A stretch of DNA of 22,544 nt from Chara braunii (Eukaryota; Streptophyta; Charophyceae; Charales; Characeae). Every line of letters starts with the position of its first letter. The stretch's first letter is position 1. Positions 8,652-17,551 of this stretch are shown in pieces. The notes beneath the pieces were generated by a model. It was not told the origin of the DNA. It saw nothing but the letters and a program-made list of their open reading frames with translations, and searched no databases. A program made the translations under genes and the position numbers. The stretch is from NCBI GenBank assembly GCA_003427395.1, contig BFEA01000022.1, positions 5,243,761-5,266,304 on the forward strand. The letters run 5' to 3'.

Positions 8652-8812
8652 GTGGGCCGCATGGGTCATGCGCAGGAGCGTCGCTAAGCACGGCTTCCTG
8701 CGGGTGCCCGGGACCCCAGCCTCAACAGGTAAGCCACCCAGGTCCGCAGCCAAGCCAACCTCAATAGTCGGCCCCACAAGGATCACAAGGAAACCAAGGC
8801 GGCGGACGTTGA

Positions 8813-9724
8813 CATAATCAAGGATGGGGCCGAGGGCGAGGCAATGGTGGCCGCGGAGGGAATGAAAGGGGAAATGGTGGTGGAAATTCCATAGGAGGAG
8901 GCAATGGGGACTGGAATGCGTCAGGAAGCCAGGGCAGTCAGGAAGGTGGACACGGATATGGTAGAGGAAGAATAGACTGGAGGAACGCCATTTGCTGGCA
9001 TTGTGGGCAGAAAGGCCATACCATCAAGTTCTGCCATGTTCGAAGGAACGATGAGGATGAAGGTCTAATCAGCATGAACTACGATGGGGACATGTATGAC
9101 AAGTTTGGATACTACCTTGACCCGAAGACCCCAGGCGGTACAAGGAAGAAAGCCCTACGACGAGCAGAGGCCGGCCCGCCACCCGCTCCTCCAGCCATGT
9201 TTCGGATGTGGCAGGAGAAAGAGGTCCGTTGTGACATCAGGGTGGAAGAGGTAGGAGATAATGAGGAAGTGGAGCAGGGAAGGAACGTTGGCACCATCAA
9301 GGAAGAGCCGATCATAGTGGAATCGGATGACGAGATAGAGGAAAACTGTTGGAACATGCCAAGACATGCTAAGATAGGAGAAGACTGCTGGAGGGAAGCC
9401 CGACAGACAATAGAGAGGATGGAGGACCTCGTAGCTAAAGTCGGGAGGTACCAACAAAAACTTACCGATATGTGTGAAAAGGTTGAGGAGTGGAGAGGTA
9501 AGGAGCCACTGGTGTACCTCTACGACATGGGTCCGAGATCACAGGGCGAGTCTGAAAATTTACCAGGAGTCACGATTTCAGGACCGACACCTCGGTCCGG
9601 CATGGCTTATAGGCCACCCTCCAGAACAGGGAGAGTACCACATGCTGTCAGGACAAGGGCCAAGGGGCCGGTGAGCCCCGAGGAGCCGACAAAGGATGTT
9701 CCTGAGCCCAGTGGGGAGAAATAG
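8813..9724 (+). pseudogene. Gag C-terminal part: RGG-rich tract, CCHC zinc knuckle, acidic spacer
   Basis: Open from just after a TGA at 8810 to a TAG at 9722. It begins with a Gly/Arg/Asn-rich tract (GWGRGRGNGGRGG) and then a retroviral-type zinc knuckle, CWHCGQKGHTIKFC, codons at 8993-9034, matching C-x2-C-x4-H-x4-C. This is the RNA-binding nucleocapsid module. Downstream are an acidic region (DDEIEENCW) and a predicted helical segment (RQTIERMEDLVAKVGRYQQKL) before a Pro-rich linker. The frame is the same as the protease, so the TAG at 9722 is probably a lesion in a fused Gag-Pro reading; programmed readthrough cannot be excluded. Upstream, a Gln/Pro/Gly-rich reading in the same frame crosses stops at 8765 and 8810. 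Confidence 0.85.
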
Positions 9725-9727
9725 GTA

Positions 9728-10477
9728 GTGGATGTTCCAGAGGGAGAGGATGATGAAGACGACAGGTTGAGGAAAGAAGAGGACGAGAAGGCTGAGCAAA
9801 GAGCTAAAAAGAGGGGCGGCAAACCTGACACGGACAATACCTCAGAAGTAAAGAAAAAGAAGTATGCTGTTCGAGTAGAAGAAGGATTCGATGTGGAGGA
9901 AATAATGGACAAGATCCTCGAAGGTCATAACCACCTTATGAACCTGAAGGACGTCCTGGCCTCGACGCCAAGGCTCAAGGATGAGCTAAAAGCGCGATTA
10001 TCTAGGAAAATGGTGGCCAGTGTGCGATTAGCGACCATAATCCCTAAAGAGGCAGAATGGGCTGAGACAGGTACTAAGATGGAATGGAAGTCGGTCGCAT
10101 GTGGGTGCCTAGATGTAGTGGTGAAAGGACAGACGTGCACAACGATGGTGGACAGTGGTGCAAAGATGAACCTTATAAAAGAGGAGCATGCTTTGCACCT
10201 AGGAATGAAAATAGACCGCTCTGATATTGGGGTCCTGATGGGGGCGAACAGTCGATCGGTGTTCATAGGGACTGCATTATCGGTGATTTTAGAGATTGGA
10301 AAAGTGAAAGTGAGAAGTTGTTTCTTCGTGATGTCTGATCTCGACCACCCTATTCTACTAGGTAGGTTATTCCTAAGTCGAACAGAGACCGTCATACTAT
10401 GTTCCTTGATCTGTGCGATCCAGTATGCGAAAACTATGAGGTCACAACTTGCAAGAACACAGGACCTAGGAGTATAA
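9728..10477 (+). pseudogene. Retroviral-type aspartic protease domain with acidic N-terminal linker
   Basis: The first ~50 residues are acidic and basic low complexity (GEDDEDDRLRKEEDEK). A helical linker follows (EEGFDVEEIMDKILEGHNHLMNLKDVL). The protease begins near residue 115: the catalytic motif is MVDSGAKMNLI with Asp142-Ser-Gly-Ala, and the second signature is HPILLGRLFL near residue 210. This enzyme cleaves Gag-Pol and works as a dimer. Asp-Ser-Gly rather than Asp-Thr-Gly is common in retroelements. The last ~25 residues after RTETVI do not look like the family; a frame change near 10396 moves the reading to the next segment. The start is only the first codon after the TAG at 9722, not a biological initiation site. 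Confidence 0.88.
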
Positions 10478-10827
10478 GAAACCGGCCCAACCGTGGTTCT
10501 TTCACGATTGAAGAATCAGAAGAGGAGAGGTTGAGATTGGAAGGCATCAGGATTGAAGAGGAAAGAGGGTCAAAGGCTCTGACCCTTAGCCTAACGAATA
10601 TAGATGATGCTATGGACATAGCGTCAACCTATGGGATGGCGGATCCAGAGGCCGTGGAGGCCTTGAGAGAAAAGGTGGTGGAACAAATGGGAGCAGGAGA
10701 AATGAAGTTGATATACCGGACGCCAGGAAGGATAGGCGGAGCAATTGGAGCGCAGCCCCGGAGCGCAACTCGGCCTTTTTTAGGGATGGGCCCAAGCAGG
10801 GGGCACAAAAGCGGTACAAAAGGGTAG
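10399..10827 (+). pseudogene. Protease-RT connecting region
   Basis: This frame continues the polyprotein after the protease. The text is not a known enzyme: an early Cys-containing stretch (LCDPVCENYEVTTC), a basic RNRPNRGSF block, an acidic helix (EESEEERLRLEGIRIEEE), then MADPEAVEALREKVVEQM and a basic tail. It is likely a spacer between protease and RT. Near 10790 the reading leaves this frame for the one carrying QKRYKRVDQK. Assignment rests on position and on continuity of composition on both sides. Confidence 0.6.
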
Positions 10828-11145
10828 ACCAGAAGTGCCGCCCTGTTCCCGTGCTCGTCGCCGAAGAGCAGGAAGTTTACTACGAACGGGAACGAGAGCT
10901 GATACGGTAGATACGAGAAAACGCAGAGAATGGGCCGTGTAGTATCACCCCTGAAACAGCGAAGGCGCTGATTATAGGAGAGCCTGACTTTCTTACAGCG
11001 CAAGAAGAGAAGCTTATGGTGGAAACCATAAGCGGAAGGCACGCTGCGTATGCCTTCAGTGATGATGAGAGAGGTCGTCTGGACGTGGATATAATCCCGA
11101 TGATCAGGATACACACCGTGCCTCACGAGCCATGGAACTTGCGAG
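10788..11145 (+). pseudogene. RT N-terminal extension, one in-frame stop
   Basis: Outside conventional open frames because of a TAG at 10908 and a frame change at about 11145. The reading contains PETAKALIIGEPDFLTAQEE and, near the end, DIIPMIRIHTVPHEPWNLRG, the segment that precedes RT finger motifs in gypsy elements (the usual IPT.DA.P...R.Y). A single-base loss near 11145 would explain the switch to the frame of the RT core. CAG to TAG would explain the stop at 10908. Confidence 0.75.
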
Positions 11146-11974
11146 GTGCGCAGTATCCTAACCAGCTGATGAAGAGAAGGTAGTTAAATACCGTGATGGA
11201 AAAATCCGCACACATGTGGCAGACTACTCGAGCGGACCGTATGCATCCCCTTGGTTTAGCTTTGTCAAACCCAATGGGACTTTGAGGTGGGTACAGGATT
11301 TGCAGCGCTTGAACGCTGTAACGGTGAGAGACGCATGAGGTCTCCCCAACGCGGATGCGCTTTCAGAGGTCTGCGTTGGGAGAGTCATAATATCTCTCAT
11401 AGACTTTTATTCAGGCTACGATCAGTTTCCTGTATACCCATGTGACCGACCAATGACGGCTATGCATACCCCTCAAGGGCTGATCCATATGAACGTCGCA
11501 CCGCAAGGGTGGACGAATGCGGTTGCCATGGTCCAGAGGCACATGGTGAGGGCGATGCAGCCGATAAGTCCTCACATTACTCAGCCCTATATTGATGATC
11601 TGGCCGTGAAGGGGCCTAAGGAAAAGGATGAGCAGGAGGTGATGCCGGGAATCAGGCGCTTTGTCTGGGATCATGTGCAAGACTTATGCAAGGTCCTGGA
11701 CCTTTTGAAGGAGCATAACCTCATTGCCAGTGGGCCAAAATCGAGGCACTGCATGAGCGGGGTCACTATCTTAGGGTTTGTGTGCGACGAGAGGAGTCGT
11801 CGACCAGATACTAAGAAGACCAACAAGATTCTCAAATAGCCAATCCCGTTCGAGACCATCACAGAGGTGAGAAGTTTCCTGGAAATGTGTCGGTTTTGGA
11901 GTATCTTCATAAAAGGGTTTGCGGCGAAGACTGAGCAGTTGCGAAAACTCGTGCGTCAGGGCCAAGATTGGGAA
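11146..11974 (+). pseudogene. Reverse transcriptase core (broken)
   Basis: RNA-dependent DNA polymerase that copies element RNA into cDNA. Visible blocks in order: SGPYASPWFSFVKPNG, then RWVQDLQRLNAVTV, a TGA at 11336, then VIISLIDFYSGYDQF carrying the first catalytic Asp (11402), TAMHTPQGLIHMNVAPQGW, and PYIDDLAVKGP with the catalytic Asp pair at 11594-11599. The thumb/connection continues through ILGFVCDERSRRPD, a TAG at 11837, then ITEVRSFLEMCRFWSIFIKGFA. Gypsy elements usually have LPFGLxNAPxTFQ and YxDDxL; here the equivalent is VAPQGWTNAVAMVQ and YIDDLAV, a minority clade. All catalytic aspartates survive although the frame does not. Confidence 0.92.
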
Positions 11975-12430
11975 TGAGGAGATGGGCAAGAATCGGTGAT
12001 AGAAGGTCTGAAGAAGGAGTTTGAGGAAGGAGGTCTAGTACTGGGGATACCAGATCATGCGGCGGTAATGACCAGACCTTTCATTGTGGAAACGGACGCA
12101 GGGTCAACTGCTTTAGGGGGTGTGTTGATTCAGCGAGATCCCAATGGAGAAGAACGACCACTTAGGTTTGAGAGTCGGACGCTCAATACATATGAGAGGA
12201 ACTACTCTCAATTTAAGCGCGAAACCTTGACAGTTCTTCACTGTGTAAGGATTTTCAGAAACTACCTCTTCGGCAACAGGTTTGTACTGAGGGTGGACCC
12301 AACTGCTCTAGCTGGTTCTCTCAAGAATTCCGCTCTGCCGGATCCGACCATCGTCAGATAGCTAACGTACATCTGGATGTTCGACTTCGAGTTGGAGCGA
12401 ATTCCGGGGAACAAGAATAGAGCGGACGGG
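11975..12430 (+). pseudogene. RNase H domain (broken)
   Basis: Removes the RNA strand of the RNA/DNA hybrid during reverse transcription. Numbering from the open stretch at 11996, the triad is Asp34 (VETDAGSTALGGVL), Glu76 (FKRETLTVLHC) and Asp101 (LRVDPTAL), with SRTLNTYERNYSQ between. The last motif is VDP where most gypsy elements have TDH; Asp is retained. A TGA at 11975 and a TAG at 12359 interrupt it, each explainable by one G-to-A change in a Trp codon. The end (RIPGNKNRADG) corresponds to the N.ADALSR close of the domain and runs into an apparent one-base loss at about 12431. Confidence 0.9.
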
Positions 12431-12432
12431 TG

Positions 12433-12778
12433 AGTCGAGTCGCCTGGGACAAAAACAATCAGGGAGTGATCGAGGATGCTCCACCAGTTGACGAATTCCT
12501 GGACAATGAGGAAGATGGACAGTGAGGAAGATGTGAGGCTTCACATCAACTTCTGGTCGCTAGCTGTGGGTAACTATGTTACTCCTGGACGACGTGTGTG
12601 GCTTGCGCCACCAGGACATGTACGACGACCAGACCTAGTCCTTAAGCCCTATATCGAAGAAGACTCTTGGGGAATGCTAGGTGTGGACTGGATGATAGAG
12701 CTGGCCTTGGCAGACAAGTACCAACTGCATGAGGACTCGCTAACGATTGAGGATGGGGCGTTGCAGGTGGACAAGTAG
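12433..12778 (+). pseudogene. RNase H-integrase connector
   Basis: After the base loss near 12431, reading moves to another frame for about 30 codons (SRVAWDKNNQGVIEDAPP, then FLDNEEDG) and returns near 12515 to the main frame as EEDVRLHINFWSLAVG. It then reads RRVWLAPPGHVRRPDLVLKPYIEEDSWGMLGVDWMIELALADKYQLHEDSL and ends at a TAG at 12776. No catalytic domain is recognised. It is a spacer of the length expected between RNase H and the integrase zinc finger, probably contributing a structural tether. Confidence 0.6.
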
Positions 12779-14194
12779 GAGAAGACGATAGGTGGGGTGT
12801 ATCTGCTGGCAAATGCGCTGCTTCAGGAAGAGGCGGTCAGGAATACGGTGCTAGATCAGGAAGAGGTGGTAGAGCAGGAAAAAGGTGACAATGTAATCCA
12901 CGAGAGGAAAGATGATGACTTTGAAGAAGGTGAGATTAAGGAAGCGTTTCGAGCAGAGGAATATGAAGGAGTATACCTTGAACTCGGAATGCTTCTGTCG
13001 TGTGAGATAAGGGAAAGAGACGCTTGTGCCAGAGTCTTGAAGATGAGGCCTAGTTTCCTAATGACGGATGACCATCTGTTCATGAGAAGCAAAGGGAAGG
13101 CTTCCAGAAGAGTAGTCTGCGGCGTCGCTTGCCAGATTGACGTTATGGCAGCAATGCACGATGGTACAGCGGGTGGTCACAAAAACACGGATACGACATA
13201 TCTCAAGATACACGAGCTGTACTATTGGGATGGCATGGGACAGATGATCGATGATTATTGTAAGTCATGTGTACCATGCCAGGAGCGATCCTCTCTTAGA
13301 CCTAGAGAGTCGCTTCACCCAAGGTATGTTCGTGAAGTTGGGGCAGTCATGCGCCTGGATCTGTTGGCAATGTCCCTGGGAATAGGGAGCTATAATTTTA
13401 TGTTTGATGCGCGAGACAACCTCTCTGGATTTGTAGATGGCAGGGTCATTCGCACGAAGACAGGGGAGACGCTGGCCCGATGCATCGAAGAATACTACAT
13501 GCGTTACCCCTTCGTCTCCAGATTTGTGATGGATAGAGGGTCCGAGTTCACCTGTGCGGAAGTGAAGACTCTTTTGAAGAGGTATGGGGTCATCGCGGAA
13601 TACACTACTGCGGCGCACCCCCAAGCTAATGCACCGGTGGAAAGAGGACATAGCACCATCACAAATCTTCTCGCCAAATGGACTGATGGCAGACCCAATC
13701 AGTGGCCAAATTTTCTAAGGGTCGCTTTCTTCGTGAATAATATCACTGTTAGAAGGAGCACCGGCTATGCACCGACTACTTTATGGTACGACAGACATGC
13801 AACATTTCCTATCGAGAGCTTCCTAAAGACCTGGAGGTGGCAAGACCTCGAGACTGATCTGACCTTTGAGGAACTGCTGGATTTAAGAGCACGTCAGATT
13901 GACGCTATAGAGGACAGAATTGAGGGAGCGGCAAGTAGAGTGGCGACCAACCATAGCAAGGACAAGTTCAGGTGGGATAAAATGGCAAGAGTAAGGAAAG
14001 AGTCTCTCAAGGTGGGAGACATTGTGCTGTTGGACAAGAGGTGGTTGAGACCATACAGGGTCACCACGTGTGGGGAACACGAAGCCTACCAGATTGAGGA
14101 GTTGAATGGGACAACATGGAAAGACTGGGTGTCAGGCTCAAGGCTGAAGAAGTTTACTGCTCGAGACGAGGTGAGCATGGACCGCACCAGTTAG
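12779..14194 (+). CDS. Integrase, 465-codon open frame (IN region of Pol)
   Basis: Inserts element cDNA into the host genome. Using the first Met at 12797, an acidic stretch is followed by an HHCC zinc finger (His121, His128, Cys155, Cys158; MHDGTAGGH and CKSC). The DDE core has Asp188 (MRLDLLAM), Asp246 (VMDRGSEF) and Glu282 (APVERGH): the D-D spacing is 57 and the D-E spacing exactly 35, as in functional integrases. The C-terminus has a GPY/F-like module (RWLRPYRV..YQIEELNGT..RLKKF). No chromodomain is seen. It is the only long uninterrupted catalytic part of Pol. It is normally released from a polyprotein, so with the upstream frame broken it is unlikely to be expressed normally. Confidence 0.93.
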   Translation, partial: EKTIGGVYLLANALLQEEAVRNTVLDQEEVVEQEKGDNVIHERKDDDFEEGEIKEAFRAEEYEGVYLELGMLLSCEIRERDACARVLKMRPSFLMTDDHLFMRSKGKASRRVVCGVACQIDVMAAMHDGTAGGHKNTDTTYLKIHELYYWDGMGQMIDDYCKSCVPCQERSSLRPRESLHPRYVREVGAVMRLDLLAMSLGIGSYNFMFDARDNLSGFVDGRVIRTKTGETLARCIEEYYMRYPFVSRFVMDRGSEFTCAEVKTLLKRYGVIAEYTTAAHPQANAPVERGHSTITNLLAKWTDGRPNQWPNFLRVAFFVNNITVRRSTGYAPTTLWYDRHATFPIESFLKTWRWQDLETDLTFEELLDLRARQIDAIEDRIEGAASRVATNHSKDKFRWDKMARVRKESLKVGDIVLLDKRWLRPYRVTTCGEHEAYQIEELNGTTWKDWVSGSRLKKFTARDEVSMDRTS

Positions 14195-14444
14195 AGTCAC
14201 TCGCTGAGCACGTTATATAGGAGCAGTAGTATAAGTAGAATGTATGAGATATTGTTCTTAGTAGAATAGCGTGACGGGTTGTGACTTCTTGATTAGACTT
14301 GTGTATGTATGTATGTATGTATGTGTAGATAGGCAGATAGCTGGGATAGTTATGGGAGGGCTATATCTGTCTCCTGTTGTGCTTACCCAACTTGCTTACA
14401 CTCTGTGTGCTCCTGTTTGTCTCCTCCTTGTTGTGCAGGCTTGA
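14195..14444 (+). other. Inter-ORF gap with TATG microsatellite and splice-acceptor-like site
   Basis: After the integrase stop there is a TATATAGG at about 14214, a GTATGTATG run at about 14302-14325, and a long pyrimidine-rich tract ending TTGTTGTGCAG at 14438. The last is a good 3' splice site and sits just before the frame of the downstream gag-like gene opens. It could allow that gene to be made from a spliced RNA, but no donor was identified. Confidence 0.4.
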
Positions 14445-14522
14445 CACCGCTTGAGGCAGCCATACCAAGAGGGAGGGGAGGGGGCAGAGTCAGTGGAAAC
14501 CCCTATAGGGGCGACCAGACAG

Positions 14523-16085
14523 ATGGCGCAGATAGGGACCAGGAGAGAAGACAGACCTTCGGTTTTCTTGGGAGGGAACATTAAGCTGTTCTTGATTGAG
14601 TTTGAGAGGCATGCTCGGGAGTTTGAATGAGATGGCACCAGGATGATGAGAGAGGTACGAGGCGCAGGCGAGTGGACGGATCCCATTGCCAACCTTGTCA
14701 GGGAGTCCCTAACTTGGCAAGGTTTTGAGAGAAAGATGGAGGGTTTGCATCCGTCGCCAGTGGGAAGAGATGGACAACTCATCCAATTTGACTCCACTAA
14801 TCTGGGGGAATTTCTATGGGCTTATGACCGATATGCGGATGAGCTGGATATTCCAGGGGAGCAGAGGACGGGGAACTTTCTCCTGTACGTAAGGCGACAA
14901 ATCAGGTCATTCGTCAGATCTATCGTGGCGCCTGCTATGAGTTGGGGGCACTGCAAGAAGTTGTTGTGGAACTATTATACTCCAGCACGTCAGGCGGGTG
15001 AAAGAGGAAGTTTGGAAAAGAGAAAGAGGGGACCAAAACCAGAGGCGGCCGAAAGAAGGACGTTTGAGCAGGGCATGTCTTCAGGGACTCAGAGGGAGGA
15101 CAAGAGGAAGGAGCACAAATCCCATAGGCACGAAGGACCAGGAGGGTCAGGTGGTCTAGGGGTGCCTCCCCAGCCTGCCCAGATGGAAGTGGACTGTCCT
15201 ATGCTAGACATAGAGCCAGACAGGCCTCATGAGCCACAGGTACAGGATCAGAAGGAGGAGCAGTCTGCCCAGGAGAAGGAACTGGACAAGAAAGAGAGAG
15301 CGGCAAGGGATCAGGAGATCAAGGTTCAACTAAGCATGAAGAACCTTGCTGAGCTGCATGAGAGGATGCAGCAGGGGAAAGAGCCTGAGCAGGTAGATGA
15401 CAGAAGGGGTAAGGGCACTTGCACCCAGGAGGAGGACCTGCCCCTGCTTTCAGAAGTCTGGATCGGCTTTGACAGGCTAATGGAGGTTGCAGGAAGATCA
15501 AGAGGATATCACCAAGAGATGAGGGCCAAATTGGTCTCTACAGACGTACTTAACCTGAGGGGTGTGATGAGGGAAGGCTTCGCAGCAACCAGGACTTCAG
15601 ACGAGAAGGTTGGAGAGAGGTTGACAAAGGTGGCACAAAAGGTATATGGCCAGAGAGTAGATTGGGAGAAAGAAGTCGAGGACTTGAAGAAGGAATTGGG
15701 GAGGCAAGGCAAGGAGGTGGAGGCAGTGAGAGCAGATATGGAGAAGGTTTGGGCAAAGAACGAGGCTGTCAGGCAAGTCAACCAGACCCTTAAAAAGGTC
15801 AATGACGTCCTGAGGGCCTACCTACAGGCACAACAAGTTTCCTTCCAAGCAAAGGAGGCTGAATCGAAAAAAAGGATACAAAACCTTGAGACCAAGTGTA
15901 CGCGGCAGACTCCAACTGCAGTGGTGGACTGGACAGAGGTCCAAGCGTTTGAGATCAGGGAGCGACCGGCTGCAGAAGCCTTCAGATGCCAGAAGGAAGA
16001 AGAGAAGGCAAACGAGCAGGAAGACGAGGAGATTCCCCTGATAGATAAAGAGATGTTGGAGCCGCAAGGAGAACTAGCTGTGTGA
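14523..16085 (+). pseudogene. Second gag-like gene: capsid-like N-terminus and coiled coil
   Basis: One frame is open from 14445 to 16085 except for a TGA at 14628; the first ATG is 14523 and the longest uninterrupted part starts at 14643. The N-terminus resembles LTR-retroelement capsid: VFLGGNIKLFLIEFERHAREF, then SLTWQGFERKM and FDSTNLGEFLWAYDRYADELDI, followed by a Trp/Tyr-rich YVRRQIRSFVRSIV segment. The middle is basic and Pro/Gln-rich. From about residue 338 to 425 of the 480-residue frame there are heptad-like charged helices (VEDLKKELGRQGKEVEAV). The end is acidic. The gene lies 3' of integrase, not 5' of protease as is usual. The TGA is a likely Trp codon lesion. Gag identity is inferred from pattern and from the zinc knuckle that follows. 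Confidence 0.7.
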
Positions 16086-16411
16086 GAAGCTCAGAGGTTG
16101 GAGGATTTGAGTGGAGGATGCCGGCGGGTCTGACACGGGAACAAGAGCCGGCGATGCCAGAAGAGAGGCCACCAGCTGAGGCAGTGAGAGTTGAGGCAGT
16201 TCTACCTACAGCTCAGGGAGAGACCATGGGACAACAAGAGGGTCAGGAGAGCGTGGGCCAGACCATGGTTGAGACTGAGCCGAGGGTGGGCTTGAAGAGA
16301 TGTCAGGGATCGGCTATACCGCAGGACATGCTTCTGGTTGCGGGGTTGAGGGAGCTTTGGGATCTTGGGTCACTGGTTCGGGGCCAGAGGAACGTGTCGG
16401 CGAGCAGGTGA
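16082..16411 (+). pseudogene. Gag-like linker, frame-shifted continuation
   Basis: This frame opens (GTG) where the capsid/coiled-coil frame closes, and carries Glu/Pro/Gln-rich text (EPAMPEERPPAEAVRVEAV) similar in composition to retroelement Gag linkers. It then yields to a third frame within about 16300-16400. A single small indel at each border would join the three pieces. No fold is recognised. Confidence 0.5.
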
Positions 16412-16746
16412 TACCAACAGACGGGAAAACAGCATGCCCCACTTCCCCAGAGGTCCCACAACAGGAGGTCACGAGCAAGATCTCGACAGTTCCGTTATCA
16501 GTACCCTCGCAGGAAGGAGACAAGATGTCTCAGAAGAAGATTGGCAAATGCTTTTATTGCAAGAAGGGCAAACATCGATCTGACGACTGCCACACGAGCC
16601 TCAAGGACGAAGCGAGCGGGTTGGTTACCAGAGAGTCATCTGGAGTGTGGAGGGATAGAAATGGAGTCCTAGTTCCTAAGACTCGTGATGGGGTGAGGGC
16701 GCAGTTGTATAGGCCGCTGCAGGAGGTCATGAGTGATCAGGAGTAG
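16300..16746 (+). pseudogene. Gag-like C-terminus with a second CCHC zinc knuckle
   Basis: Coding text is convincing from about 16375. It contains CFYCKKGKHRSDDC, codons at about 16549-16590, fitting C-x2-C-x4-H-x4-C, a nucleocapsid RNA-binding knuckle. After it come TSLKDEASGLV and a basic/Val-rich tail, ending at TAG 16744-16746. This knuckle is clearly different from the one at 8993-9034 (CWHCGQKGHTIKFC), so the two are not a recent duplication. It supports reading the whole 14523-16746 stretch as one decayed Gag-like protein. Confidence 0.75.
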
Positions 16747-16806
16747 GATTTTTCTAATAAGGTCTGAAAAAGTCTAAGTCTACTCTACGCAAGGCATCTC
16801 TGACTC

Positions 16807-16877
16807 ACTGGCTGATGGCTACTTGTATATAGGAGGATACATGGAGGATTGGATCAGACCCATGTACATCAGCCAGT
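16807..16877 (+). other. Two-part inverted repeat just after the second gag-like gene
   Basis: ACTGGCTGATG (16807-16817) pairs perfectly with CATCAGCCAGT (16867-16877), and inside it TACATGG (16838-16844) pairs with CCATGTA (16860-16866). The two right arms are adjacent, so an 18-bp stem forms with one 20-base bulge on the left that contains TGTATATAGG. It begins 60 bp after the stop at 16746. It may be a 3'-end or terminator-like RNA structure. Confidence 0.6.
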
Positions 16878-17513
16878 TGAGCCGGTAGTGAGATGTCTAC
16901 TCTCGCATTATGGACTTGTCTGTATATAAGATAACACTGTGTATAATTTTGACTATTTTTCTCTGTTTTTGCTAGTGTGGTGTGGAGTGTTAATACCTCT
17001 GTATAGAATTATGAGTCAGTTATTCGCTAGAGCAGAGAGACGCTCATGAGTAGGGAGTGACTGTCGATTTCTTGATACCTTGGTACTTGGATACCCTGAT
17101 TCTTTGTTGGATACTGTACTTTTGTAATGGATACTTGCTCTCTTTGTACAACACTTTAACTTGTTGATAAGGACAGGAGCCCTTGCCTATTGCAAGACCC
17201 TGTATTCTGTGTGCATATGTGAGTCCCAAACTATGTTTTTTTGTTGTGTATGGTGTGTTACACTCACTCTTAGTGGTGGACTTGCCTATATGGATGATGG
17301 TGTGATGAAGTGAATGTTACAAAAAGAAATGATCTGCGCTTTCTTCCACTATACTTGCGCACCCCTGTCCTAAGGATAAGTGGAACCCAAAGTATGATGG
17401 GAGAGAGTGCCCTCAGATTATTGAGAGATAAATGACGTAATATTTTTTTTTCAGATGGAATGTTGATGAATGGAAAGATCACAACCAAAGTTGTGTTTTT
17501 TTGTGTATGACTC

Positions 17514-17551
17514 GGAAAAGAGAGAGAGAAGTCCAATGGCCGATTGGACTT
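17514..17551 (+). other. 18-base purine run followed by a hairpin
   Basis: GGAAAAGAGAGAGAGAAG (17514-17531) is all purine, the form of a retroelement polypurine tract. It overlaps the hairpin AAGTCCAAT (17529-17537), loop GGCCG, ATTGGACTT (17543-17551), a perfect 9-bp stem. A polypurine tract should abut a 3' LTR starting with TG; that is not clear here. Confidence 0.4.

Larger units (their letters stand above)
8208..14194 (+). mobile_element. Decayed Ty3/gypsy-type retrotransposon coding region (NC-PR-RT-RH-IN)
   Basis: Domain order is zinc knuckle, aspartic protease, reverse transcriptase, RNase H and integrase, the Ty3/gypsy (Metaviridae) order. Reading requires frame changes near 8650, 10396, 10790, 11145 and a compensating pair near 12431/12515. 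In-frame stops are at 8765, 8810, 9722, 10908, 11336, 11837, 11975, 12359 and 12776. The RT signature YIDDLAVKGP and RNase H VDPTAL place it away from the usual plant chromovirus/Athila/Tat wording; from memory, elements annotated in Chara read this way. LTRs were not identified. It cannot make a full polyprotein as it stands. Confidence 0.93.
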
